Source of the DNA: CAVONV01 sp963697355
GTDB taxonomy: Bacteria; Acidobacteriota; Vicinamibacteria; Marinacidobacterales; DATDRI01
Direction: 5' to 3'
Assembly (NCBI GenBank): GCA_963697355.1
Contig: CAVONV010000023.1
Location: 992,001-1,056,000 of the forward strand
Length of the DNA stretch: 64,000 bases
In this document: positions 56,262-64,000 of the stretch, one piece after another
How positions within the stretch are numbered: the first letter of the stretch is position 1
Layout of the letters: every line of letters starts with the position of its first letter
Program-made: the position numbers and the translations under genes
Notes under the pieces: model-generated
What the model saw: only the letters and a program-made list of their open reading frames with translations
Told to the model about the DNA's origin: nothing
Databases searched by the model: none

Positions 56262-57320
56262 GTGAAGAATCTGAGCTGTCTCAACCCCGAATGTCCTTTG
56301 CACGGAAAGGTCGGTTTCGGAAGCATCGTCCGTTGCGGATTCTACAGAACGAGGTCCGGGAAACGCCGCCGATACCGGTGCGTCGAGTGCGGAAAGACAT
56401 TCTGTTCGACGAAAGGCACGCCCTACTACCGTCTCCACCACAGCCGGAGCACCTTCGACGAGGTCGCTCCCTCCGCGTTGAGGGTATGAGCATAGCCTCG
56501 ATCGCTCGGGTCAAGGGGATTGCCTGGAATACCGTCGCTCGCGTGCTCGAGAGAGCGGCCGGCGCTTGTCGTCGGTTCAATAACCGGACCATCACCGGAT
56601 TCGAAGTCGCGGAGCTCCAGGCGGACGAGATCCGCACCTTCGTCGGGAGCAAAGAACGGCCGAGCTGGATCTTCGCCGCTATCGAAGTATGGTCTCGACT
56701 CTGGCCATCGACCGTCGTGGGTAGACGAAGCTACCGGAACACGCTCGCCCTCTTTGACGACGTCTCGAACCGAATGGACTTCGAACGCATTCCCTTGGTT
56801 GTTACGGACGGATTCGACTTTTATGAGAAAGTCGCTCGACACTCCTTCGGGCCAGCATGTCTTTATGGACAGGTGCTCAAGACGCGCAGGAACGATCGCA
56901 TCGTCAAGGTGGAACGAAGGCCCGTGCCCTTGGCGGTTCCAAAAGGCGCTCGCCGACTCCGAGGACTCATCGAAGCTGAATACTTCGTTCATCGAGCGCC
57001 TGAATCTGACCATTCGACAAAGCTCCGCATACCTGTTGAGGCGAACGCTTTCCCACGCGCGGTCGATGGAGAGGCTCGAAGAGCACATCGAGTTGCTGCG
57101 CTGCTATTACAACTTCGTTCGGCCACACCGGGCCCTGGAGTTCGGGCGTGAGACCCGGACGCCAGCCATGCAGGCGGGACTCACGACACGCCGGTTGACG
57201 TTCCGCGAAGTCTTCTTGCTGGTGGGCCGCCGTTTGCTTTCGGAGATCCGCGTCCTCGTACTATCCGACTTTCGCCTGCCGGTCGATGTCGTTGAAGCGC
57301 GAATGCCAGTCACAGCTTAG
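56262..57320 (+). pseudogene. IS1-like transposase with two frameshifts
   Basis: The first frame has a zinc ribbon (LSCLNPECPLHGKVGFG, RCGFYRTRSGKRRRYRCVEC, GKTF) like InsA. After a shift near 56460, LRVEGMSIASIARVKGIAWN is a helix-turn-helix, and the DDE part begins: LQADEIRTFVGSKERPSWIF, VVTDGFDFYEKVARHSFGPA. A second shift near 56945 leads to SSKLNTSFIERLNLTIRQSS and EEHIELLRCYYNFVRPHRAL. Thus D, D and E of the catalytic core are all visible, but split between frames. Inverted ends were not located. Confidence 0.72.
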
Positions 57321-57592
57321 CATCACTTCGTGACGGAAGCACCAGCTCAGACCGAACGCGGGGGCTTCGCACGCGAGTCGGCGGTAGCGAGGCGTTTTGG
57401 CGCTGAATAAAAAGGAAATGTGCCACGCAGTTGCTGAATCACCCATGCCGCTGTCGGATGGTACCCTGCTGCAAAGTGAACACGACGATCCGGAGCAGCA
57501 AGAAACGCCATGCTGGAGAGCCACGGACCGAGTAAGCATCACAGGTTAGCAGAGGCAGGAGGTACCTATGGCAAACACGATGCTATGAGTTT
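57321..57592. other. Spacer without a recognisable gene
   Basis: It lies between the IS1-like remnant and the convergent DUF5916 gene. No motif found. Confidence 0.35.
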
Positions 57593-59779
57593 CTAAAACC
57601 GCATCTCGTACTGGAGCTTGACGAGAAGCTGATTCGTTTCGAGCCGCCATCGATCGGTGAGTCGGTTCATATTGTGGTTGTAAACCACGAACAGGTCGCC
57701 GGCGGGGTTGAAGGTCCAGCGCAGTCGCGTGTTGGTGCCGAACGACTCGCTTATGGTGTCGTACTGCAAGTAGCTGGATAGCGTGAGGTCGGGTGAAAAG
57801 TTCAGGCGAAGCCGTGTGCCGGTGAGCGTCTGGTTGAAATCGCCCGCCGGTAGACGACCGTATAGCTGTTCGCCGGAGAACTCGACGGTCACCAGCGGTG
57901 CCGGATTCCAAGCCCCTTGCCACACGATCTGATCCAGTGTCCCGTCGTAGAACCCGCCGAACCAGTAGGTCAGCTGTGCGTAGAACCGACGCTTCCGGGC
58001 GGAGCCGACCTCAAGCCGGTATCGCCTCCAGTGATAGGAACCGGGGGAAATAATCACTCCTTCGGCAACCTCGAAAGGTTCAATCAAACGCTCGCCGGTA
58101 GGGTTGATATTGACCTCGAACCGGTCACCGCTTCGGAACCGCCAGTTGATCGGCGCGAAGAACACCCGGTAGCTTTCCCACTTGCCGGACAGATCGGTGG
58201 CGAAGAACGGTCGGAACTCGTGGTACAACTGCTGAATCGGTCCGCTGCTGAGGCGCGTGCGGTTGTCGATGGAGACATTGTAGAGATGGACGCCGCGCCG
58301 CGGCACGAAACCCAGCGACGGGTCGAAGTCGCGCCCGATACGCTTGTAGGTGAACGCGATATCCCAGAGGTCGTTTGGATAGTCTATCTTGAGTCCGTAG
58401 GCCTTTCGGTCATCTCCAAGCCCGCTTCGGTCCATGCCGAGCGCCCAGAGGCCGACCAGGAGATTCTTATCCCCGCGGAAGCGCGACGTGGCGTAGGTGA
58501 AGTCACCACCGGCGGTCCAGCTCCCGCTGCGGCCCAGCGGATCGCCCACGGTGGCGATGGCGCCCACCCAAGATTCGGCCCAAAGATTCTGCTTCACGCG
58601 GGCCACCGCCATCCCCGTTTCGGAGTCAACTACAGCCGGGACGTCGTTGGTGCCCACCACCAGCGATCCGAAGTTGGTGTTTTCCATCCGTCCGTTGACT
58701 TTGCCGCCCGCGATGATCGGCACCTGGCGCCCTTCCACCAGCCCGATGCGTCGACTGAAGTAAGGCATCACGTCCTGCCCCAACCCCAGGCCGAAGGAGA
58801 AGATATCCGACCCTTGCAGGAAGAACGTGCGTTTCTCCGGAAAAAACAACGGAAAACGCGTCAAGTTCGTCTTGCGTGTATCGACCTCGGTTTCGGCGAA
58901 GTCGGTGTTAGCCGTGAACGAAGCCAGCACGTTCGAGCCGATACGCTTCGTGACATCGAGACTGGGTTGGAGCTCGCCGTCGAGCGGCGCATCGGCTGAA
59001 GGATACCCGCCACCCGCGGTTACCGCCGGACGTACGCTGAGGCCCATACCGAGCGAGAAATCAGGCAGGTTGGTAACCAGACCGGCGCGGCTGGTCTGTG
59101 TGATCTGGTACTGACGCTCGGGCGAGGCCCACCGATCGACTTCCAGCAAGCGTTGGATGCGGCGTTCTATGTTGAAGTGCCAGGCGCTAAGCCCCGGTTT
59201 GAAGGAAAGCGTTTCGATGGGAATCCTCAGCTCGGCGGTCCAGCCGGCCGGCGTTCGCCGGGTGGCGGCCTCCCAAATGCCGTCCCAGTTGGGATCGTCA
59301 TCCTCACCGCCGGGCTCGATCAGACCGTCGTAGCGCGCGCCGCTGGGATTCACCGCAAACAGATAGCCGGAGCGTCCGTCGAGAAACGGTCCGAGAACGA
59401 TCCGAACATGATCTTCGTTGCTGAGCGACGCATCGCGCGACACGCTGAAGCTGACGATGGCGTCCGGTTCCGGATCGTTGCACTCCACACCGATAACCAG
59501 CGCGTTGGCGCCGGCCAGCACGCGCACGCTGGTCCGTGCCGAAGGGGCAGCACCTTCTATCGGATCGCTTTGGGTGAACCGGTCGTTCGCCGGCACCGTC
59601 TGCCATGCCGGCTCGTCGAGCACGCCATCGACCGCGAACCCATCAGGCAGGACGCCCGCCTCGACCTCCGGTGGCCCCAGCGGTGCATCACCCCGGGCGG
59701 GCGAGGCGGCCAACCCGGCCAGCAACGAGATACAAAGGACGCTATATCTGAGGCGGAGTAAATCGACAGAAGAATTCAA
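57593..59779 (-). CDS. Outer-membrane DUF5916 protein with CBM9-like domain
   Basis: A 728-residue exported protein. A signal peptide (SVLCISLLAGLAASPARGDA) is followed by a CBM9-like/DOMON-type domain (GFAVDGVLDEPAWQTVPAND, VECNDPEPDAIVSFSVSRDA, WTAELRIPIETLSF). The large DUF5916 part comes next (ITQTSRAGLVTNLPDFSLGM, FPEKRTFFLQGSDIFSFGLG) with many amphipathic strands ending in LLVKLQYEMRF. The terminal phenylalanine is typical of outer-membrane barrels. The role is unknown; sugar or peptide surface binding is plausible. The start appears to be a TTG at 59777-59779, because no ATG lies in the first 200 codons; AGAGAG upstream is a weak ribosome site. Confidence 0.82.
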   Translation of the reverse strand: MNSSVDLLRLRYSVLCISLLAGLAASPARGDAPLGPPEVEAGVLPDGFAVDGVLDEPAWQTVPANDRFTQSDPIEGAAPSARTSVRVLAGANALVIGVECNDPEPDAIVSFSVSRDASLSNEDHVRIVLGPFLDGRSGYLFAVNPSGARYDGLIEPGGEDDDPNWDGIWEAATRRTPAGWTAELRIPIETLSFKPGLSAWHFNIERRIQRLLEVDRWASPERQYQITQTSRAGLVTNLPDFSLGMGLSVRPAVTAGGGYPSADAPLDGELQPSLDVTKRIGSNVLASFTANTDFAETEVDTRKTNLTRFPLFFPEKRTFFLQGSDIFSFGLGLGQDVMPYFSRRIGLVEGRQVPIIAGGKVNGRMENTNFGSLVVGTNDVPAVVDSETGMAVARVKQNLWAESWVGAIATVGDPLGRSGSWTAGGDFTYATSRFRGDKNLLVGLWALGMDRSGLGDDRKAYGLKIDYPNDLWDIAFTYKRIGRDFDPSLGFVPRRGVHLYNVSIDNRTRLSSGPIQQLYHEFRPFFATDLSGKWESYRVFFAPINWRFRSGDRFEVNINPTGERLIEPFEVAEGVIISPGSYHWRRYRLEVGSARKRRFYAQLTYWFGGFYDGTLDQIVWQGAWNPAPLVTVEFSGEQLYGRLPAGDFNQTLTGTRLRLNFSPDLTLSSYLQYDTISESFGTNTRLRWTFNPAGDLFVVYNHNMNRLTDRWRLETNQLLVKLQYEMRF

Positions 59780-60319
59780 ACGCTGTACTCTCTACTTCCG
59801 GTTTGTAAACCATCATGACGGTAAAGGAATCCTCAGGGTAATGGCCCTTGGACCGACCGAGCTTCCACACATCCGTTGGAAGTATTGGTTCTTCATCTTA
59901 GGGATAGAGGATAGTCTAGCGGGACTGAGAGAGCAATTGCGCCCTGAAACATACGGGTTGGGTGTCCCTCGTCATTATTAATGCGGACGGGCGAGGGTCC
60001 GCAGGGTCCGTCTTTGCCGTCGAGACCGTGCCCAGAAGGGAAGTCTGGCTGATCCAGCGCTGGTCGACAGCACCAGGCGATTGGCTCGAGTTGTTGAGGA
60101 CAGCCGCCCGCTCCCTTGTTCAGAATATTCAGAACGAGAGCGGCGATATTTTCTCTGCATCTCAGGCTGCGTCACGTCATTCGTAGCGGTGATGGAATTT
60201 ACCGACACTCGGATGCAGCTTGTGCCACGTTTGAGTTTTGGCACACTTACGGGGACAGATCACTCGAGTTTTTTGACCGGACGGGTTGTATCTAGCTAGT
60301 ATTTGAGCTATCCTTAATT
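59780..60319. other. Intergenic region carrying the toxin operon promoter
   Basis: No gene with support. TTGACC (60273-60278) and TAGTAT (60297-60302), 18 bp apart, form the likely promoter of the next operon. TAGCT and AGCTA flank the -10 box and could be an operator. Confidence 0.45.
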
Positions 60320-60622
60320 GTGGCTAGACTTGAGCCAGTCTTTTCACCAGATGCGGTGCGTCAGTTCAAGAAGCTGCGTGCTTACGATCAGCGACTTGTT
60401 CTGGACGGTGTCCAAAGACATCTGGTTCATGCTCAGCCGACAGAGGCGAGTCGAAACAAGTTTCGCTTACGCCGGGAATCTCATTGGGCGGACTTCGAGC
60501 TTCGATTGGGGGACCTGAGAGTTTTTTACAGGGTGGACGAATCGAGTCTCGTCACAATAGCCCTGATAGGCGTCAAGAGAGGCAATGCTCTTGTCGTTGA
60601 GGGAGAGGAGTTCGAATTATGA
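60320..60622 (+). CDS. RelE-type toxin (toxin gene first)
   Basis: A 100-residue toxin from GTG 60320: RLEPVFSPDAVRQFKKLRAY, LVLDGVQRHLVHAQPTEASR, KFRLRRESHWADFELRLGDL and RVFYRVDESSLVTIALIGVK. This is the compact RelE/YoeB-like fold (RLGDLRVFYRVD), different from the two ParE-like toxins of the window. Its stop overlaps the antitoxin start (ATGA). Toxin-before-antitoxin order, as in HigBA, is less common for Phd partners. Confidence 0.82.
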   Translation: MARLEPVFSPDAVRQFKKLRAYDQRLVLDGVQRHLVHAQPTEASRNKFRLRRESHWADFELRLGDLRVFYRVDESSLVTIALIGVKRGNALVVEGEEFEL

Positions 60623-60921
60623 AGGTCGCACCGCTTTACGAAGTGAAGAACAATTTGAGCGAGTATGTAAAGCAAACGGTGCAGGGGCCCATCGTGATTA
60701 CGAAGAACGGAAAGCCTTGTGCCGCTCTGGTTCACCTCGAAGCAGGCCAGGACATGGAGTCTTTCCTTTTGTCGCACAATCCAAGGTTCCTTCATCTTCT
60801 CGACGAAGCCCACCGGAAGACACAGGAGAAGGGCGGAACTCCGTTGTCGGATTTGATGGACGCTCTGAAGAAACCGTCTCGGCAGCGAGGCCAAAAGAGA
60901 GCAACGTCGAAGAGCTCGTGA
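60619..60921 (+). CDS. Phd/YefM-family antitoxin (second gene)
   Basis: A 100-residue protein: MKVAPLYEVKNNLSEYVKQT, VQGPIVITKNGKPCAALVHL, then a helical region (LLDEAHRKTQEKGGTPLSDL) and a basic tail (KPSRQRGQKRATSKSS). The N-terminal half is the Phd dimerisation and DNA-binding fold, and the tail should wrap the toxin. It shares a four-base overlap with the toxin gene. A fragment of a DUF4159 gene follows almost directly. Confidence 0.85.
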   Translation: MKVAPLYEVKNNLSEYVKQTVQGPIVITKNGKPCAALVHLEAGQDMESFLLSHNPRFLHLLDEAHRKTQEKGGTPLSDLMDALKKPSRQRGQKRATSKSS

Positions 60922-60930
60922 GGTCAACCC

Positions 60931-61110
60931 ATCTACTACGGACTTTTCGAAGACAATGACCCGACCAAGCGAATGCTGGCCATCGTGAACTACAACAACG
61001 ACATTGCGGAATATTGGGAGTGGTCGGACACGGGCTGGCTCCCGATTGACCTCACGAATGACGCCTACAAACTAGGCATCAACTACGTGATCTACGCGCT
61101 GACTCATTGA
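60931..61110 (+). pseudogene. DUF4159 gene, C-terminal fragment
   Basis: IYYGLFEDNDPTKRMLAIVN, YNNDIAEYWEWSDTGWLPID and LTNDAYKLGINYVIYALTH end with TGA at 61108-61110. This is the well-conserved C-terminus of DUF4159 proteins. The other ~200 residues are absent, since the toxin-antitoxin operon lies directly upstream. It looks as if the operon replaced the 5' part of the gene. Confidence 0.72.
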
Positions 61111-61132
61111 CAAAACCAAACTCCGAATTGTG

Positions 61133-61639
61133 CTAGGAACCATTGGTCTGATACTGCTCAAAGGAAGCCACGTCACCGAGGGCTAGTTCAACGGTTTCAC
61201 CCGTTCGGACTTCTGTTCCGACAATCGACCAGAACCGTTCTTGCAAGTAGACTTTCCTGTTCCGTTCTTTCGCCGTAGTCAAAACAGATGATTGTGTTGC
61301 GCTAATGCAATAGTTGGGCGAGAAGTCTCCCTTGTTCTCGAAATACACAATCTCACGAAGGGGAAAGGCCGTAACGCCGCAGTTATCGATCTGGGCGTAG
61401 AGTAGATCATAGTCGTAGCATGGTCCCCGGCCGTCACCTGTACAGAATCGAGTTCTCAGGCTGTCGAGAGCGACGACGAAGGCGCCTTCACTGTAGGAAT
61501 TGAGTAACACTGTCCTAACCTCGTCCGGAATGAGGCTCGTCGAGTTCGTAATGGATTGCTCCGACAACGTTTGCCCAACGCACGTCATTAACGCAATGAG
61601 AAGCACCGCACTCAATGTTGATGGTCGAGTCCGTTTCAT
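61133..61639 (-). CDS. Small secreted protein of unknown function
   Basis: A 168-residue protein. The ATG 61637-61639 is seven bases after AGGAAGGAG; an earlier frame start lacks such a site. A signal peptide (TLSAVLLIALMTCVGQTLSE) is followed by a mature part with five cysteines (RTRFCTGDGRGPCYDYD, IDNCGV and SPNYCISA). At least two disulfides are likely, and the C-terminal part is beta-rich (VYLQERFWSIVGTEVRTGET). I do not know the family. It is alone on its strand. Confidence 0.65.
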   Translation of the reverse strand: MKRTRPSTLSAVLLIALMTCVGQTLSEQSITNSTSLIPDEVRTVLLNSYSEGAFVVALDSLRTRFCTGDGRGPCYDYDLLYAQIDNCGVTAFPLREIVYFENKGDFSPNYCISATQSSVLTTAKERNRKVYLQERFWSIVGTEVRTGETVELALGDVASFEQYQTNGS

Positions 61640-61866
61640 GATGGCGCTCCTTCCTGAAGTCCGCTCGCGTGACTTCGACGTTCGACTAACGACTTGCAAG
61701 AGTCGGACCAATCAGCGCGTCACGTTATTGATGCGTAAGTCATCATCATTGCTCCTCTTATGTGGTTCCGCTGATTCCTGGAGAGGCATACGCGGCTGAC
61801 TTTGTGGCTCGAAGAGGACGATTTGTCCTCTTAAGAAGCGCTCGAGTGCAGCCATGACCTATTAGC
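61640..61866. other. Spacer
   Basis: It holds the upstream region of the secreted protein gene. No gene seen. Confidence 0.35.
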
Positions 61867-61957
61867 TCACCACATCCCACCGTCGAAGCTGCTCTTCGAC
61901 GTCCTCGCGACCAGTTTCCGCAGGCTAGCCCACGCTGCCTCGTAAGTGTCGTAGAGG
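61867..61957 (-). pseudogene. C-terminal fragment of a paralogue of the 309-residue protein
   Basis: On the minus strand LYDTYEAAWASLRKLVARTS, then KSSFDGGMW and TGA, against LYDTYEATWAKLRKLVAKAS, KSSFDGGIW and TAA at 4073-4160. The same frame and the same ending show it is a true gene fragment. Nothing of the rest of the gene is present. Confidence 0.7.
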
Positions 61958-62009
61958 CCGAGAAGTGATCTCGTAATGGCGGAGTCAGGTGCCGGGTTGG
62001 AGTGTCATG

Positions 62010-64000
62010 TCAGTTGGTTGGAACGAGTCGTTTGAGCTCCTCGAACCAGTTCAGGACGAGGTGGATTTGCGTGACGGCCTCCGCCGACTGCCCAGGTCCC
62101 TGAACCATCAAGAATCTGCGGCCGTCTGGTGTGACGTCGTAGTTCCTGACCGGGAAGGTTCCGACATACTTGCCCTTGAAGAGCTCCCTGGGTATTCCGG
62201 CAGTGAATGTCGGTTCAGTCGCGATATCCACGGCCATCATCGAACCTAGTCCCTCGCCATCCGCCAGAGAGCGATAGAAGAGCCTGCCGCCGTTCGGCGC
62301 CCAGGCGGGCGCTCTACCGCCTTCCGCGGAAATATGATGTCTCGGCCCGGGTCCAGGGTAGGGAGTAACGTAGACCTCCATTCGCCCCGACTGATTCGAG
62401 GCATAGGCTAACCAGCGGCCATCGGGCGAAAACGTCGGAAACTGTTCTTCGAACGGCGACTGAATAAAGGGCTGCGGCTCGCCTTCGAGACGGAGGACCG
62501 AAATGTCGAAACTATCCGTTGTGGATTGAGCGAACGCCAGAACTTGCCCATCGGGGGACCACGACGCAGGAGCCGCTGGTTCGATTGTCGTCGTGAGCCG
62601 CTCTGGAGAACCGCTTCCGTCAGTGGGCATCCAGTAAAAGCAGTGCTGTCCGCCTCTGTCAGATGCAAAAGCGATTCGGGTGCCGTCTGGCGTCCAAATT
62701 GGTATTCTTTCTATGCTCTTGTCTGTCGTCAGCCGTGTCATACTACGTCGCGAGATATCGTACATCCAGATGTCGACATTGAGCCCGCCGGTTGTTACCG
62801 CTACTTTCTGTCCATCGGGAGAAAGGCGGGGCATGAAATAGGGCAAGGGTGGGGCGGGCAAGGGTTGGGAATCGCCGTTGAGATCCACCCAGACAAGAGT
62901 TGCCTCATGACTCCCAAAGATCCCGCCTGGTACGTAGGCAAGCGAACCCGACGAGGAGAAGCTAAACTGCGTGGCACCGGTATCGTGGAGAGCATTGTCA
63001 ACATTGACGGCTTGCCGGACACTTTCGCCCACGCCCACGGGCCCCCCGGTTATCTCGAGCCGTTTCGGGTCGAAGGGCACCGCTATGAGTGTCCCGAGGC
63101 GAGCAAAGACCAGGTGCCCCGTGGGCACATAGCGGGCATCGGCGCCGTTTTCGATGAGGACCTTATGCTCTCCAGTCTTCAGGGAATATGCCGCGATCTG
63201 GGCTTCATCCCAAATTTGTTCTCCTTTCAGAACCGTAAAGAGCACCGTATCGCCGTCTGGAAGGAAGTGAGGCAGGCGGTGGCTGAACTCACCCTCTGAC
63301 AGTTCAACAATGGAGTGCGGTTCGCCCCCGGCGGCAGAGACCTCGAGAAGTCCTCCCGGATACTGTCCATAAACGATGGTGCCATTGGGTCCCCAGCTCG
63401 CACCCAAGGGCGGATCGGACGCATCACAGAGCGTCACTGGGGGGCCGCCATCAATGCGGGTTTTTTTTAGCTGGCTCTCGGCCCAGAATCCTACCCACCG
63501 TCCGTCGGGCGACAAAAAGGGACCTACCGCGCCTTCTGTGCCAGGAATGGGTATTGCGTCGGTCTCGTCCATCGCCCGCATGTATAATCGGGACCCTCCA
63601 TCATCACCGGCGCAGAAGATGAGGTTTCTACCATCGGGTGTGAAAGCGAACGAGGTCCGACTCAAGCGCCATTGCATGCTGCGTGAACCCAGCCCTAGCC
63701 ACTCTGCAGGTTCGACCCCCACAAGTAGCTTCGAGACAGGACGTGGCGGCGGTGATCTCAGGTACCAGACGGCGACGCCCACGGCGACAGCGGCAAGAGC
63801 CGCAAGAGCCGCAAGAGCCGCAAGAGCCCATGACACGAAAGAACCTCTTCGTGAACGAGCGGCTCCATGAACGTCGTGCTCCGCTGGAGACTCGACTGCA
63901 GCCTCTTCAATCTCGATGCGGGCATCCGCCATATCATGAAGGCGATGAGCCGCGTCTTTTTTTAGACACCGGCGAATTAGAATTCTCAAAAAGGTTGGTG
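62010..64000 (-). CDS. Ser/Thr kinase with PD40 propeller, cut by the right edge
   Basis: The minus-strand frame is open from the window edge. It begins in the last kinase helix (LIRRCLKKDAAHRLHDMADA, like RCLRKDANERLHDMADARIE of the kinase at 41516). A transmembrane helix (LAALAALAALAAVAVGVAVW) and a full PD40 propeller follow (PFLSPDGRWVGFWAESQLKK, PRLSPDGQKVAVTTG, TFSPDGRWLAYASNQSGRME), ending LVLNWFEELKRLVPTN. It is the same subfamily as gene 1 of both kinase clusters. The catalytic domain and promoter lie beyond the window, so whether it heads a third cluster on the opposite strand cannot be seen. Confidence 0.88.
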   Translation of the reverse strand, partial: PTFLRILIRRCLKKDAAHRLHDMADARIEIEEAAVESPAEHDVHGAARSRRGSFVSWALAALAALAALAAVAVGVAVWYLRSPPPRPVSKLLVGVEPAEWLGLGSRSMQWRLSRTSFAFTPDGRNLIFCAGDDGGSRLYMRAMDETDAIPIPGTEGAVGPFLSPDGRWVGFWAESQLKKTRIDGGPPVTLCDASDPPLGASWGPNGTIVYGQYPGGLLEVSAAGGEPHSIVELSEGEFSHRLPHFLPDGDTVLFTVLKGEQIWDEAQIAAYSLKTGEHKVLIENGADARYVPTGHLVFARLGTLIAVPFDPKRLEITGGPVGVGESVRQAVNVDNALHDTGATQFSFSSSGSLAYVPGGIFGSHEATLVWVDLNGDSQPLPAPPLPYFMPRLSPDGQKVAVTTGGLNVDIWMYDISRRSMTRLTTDKSIERIPIWTPDGTRIAFASDRGGQHCFYWMPTDGSGSPERLTTTIEPAAPASWSPDGQVLAFAQSTTDSFDISVLRLEGEPQPFIQSPFEEQFPTFSPDGRWLAYASNQSGRMEVYVTPYPGPGPRHHISAEGGRAPAWAPNGGRLFYRSLADGEGLGSMMAVDIATEPTFTAGIPRELFKGKYVGTFPVRNYDVTPDGRRFLMVQGPGQSAEAVTQIHLVLNWFEELKRLVPTN
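63792..63829 (-). repeat. 9-bp tandem repeat in the kinase membrane helix
   Basis: The unit GCCGCAAGA (plus strand) is repeated about four times and encodes Leu-Ala-Ala on the minus strand, inside the membrane helix. Copy number changes would alter helix length by three residues a step. Confidence 0.7.

Noticed and set aside
57917..58999. Plus-strand open frame of 360 codons
   Set aside because: Antisense shadow of the DUF5916 gene.

Overview
The window looks like the chromosome of an uncultured Acidobacteriota-type bacterium (inference). The grounds are the many Ser/Thr protein kinases fused to PD40/TolB beta-propellers or to TPR repeats, a DUF2934-like fragment, a DUF5916 outer-membrane protein, DUF4438 and DUF4159 sequences, a moderately GC-rich composition and many small accessory modules. 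No rRNA, tRNA or CRISPR array was recognised.

Layout. 1-8.7 kb: a cut-off membrane protein, a mercuric-reductase-like flavoprotein, a decayed region (glycosidase with an internal stop, integrase remnant), an orphan internally repeated protein, a PQQ-propeller protein, and a serine hydrolase fused by deletion to the 3' end of a glycosyltransferase gene. 8.7-15.6 kb: small secreted or membrane genes followed by a cassette region with two convincing attC sites (11387-11446, 13573-13638), carrying a VOC protein, a DUF4287/DUF5655 protein, a TolB-like lipoprotein and a Phd/ParE pair, then an insertion sequence that appears to cut a third attC. 15.6-28.8 kb: kinase promoter/5' remnants, a shattered M14 carboxypeptidase, an intact M24 peptidase, and the first three-kinase cluster. 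29-41.4 kb: an HsdR remnant, an M61 peptidase, a nucleotidyltransferase/winged-helix pair with a large dyad operator, a BCAA aminotransferase coupled to an amino-acid symporter, a PPC-domain protein, a class-A-like serine hydrolase, a Fic protein, a PPOX protein and an HNH gene with two internal stops. 41.5-49.5 kb: a second three-kinase cluster with the same order as the first. 50-64 kb: an opine-dehydrogenase-like enzyme, DUF4438, a C69 dipeptidase, a proline-racemase remnant, two more toxin-antitoxin pairs, an IS1-like remnant, a DUF5916 protein and a further kinase running off the right edge.

Themes. (1) A paralogous kinase system has spread here: two tandem clusters (PD40 kinase, TPR kinase, PD40 kinase), a partial kinase gene at the edge and four 5' stubs. 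Six loci (two cluster heads and four stubs) share one promoter form, TTGACT-N18-TATYCT. (2) The region is decaying: about twenty genes carry frameshifts, internal stops or deletions next to fully intact genes. Some single-base shifts in otherwise well-kept genes could be assembly errors. (3) The intact metabolic genes lean towards peptide and amino-acid use (M24, M61, C69, ilvE-like, AGCS symporter, opine dehydrogenase). The most notable structures are the attC cluster without a visible integron integrase, the duplicated kinase clusters with in-frame short-repeat insertions, and the nucleotidyltransferase/winged-helix pair behind a near-perfect dyad.
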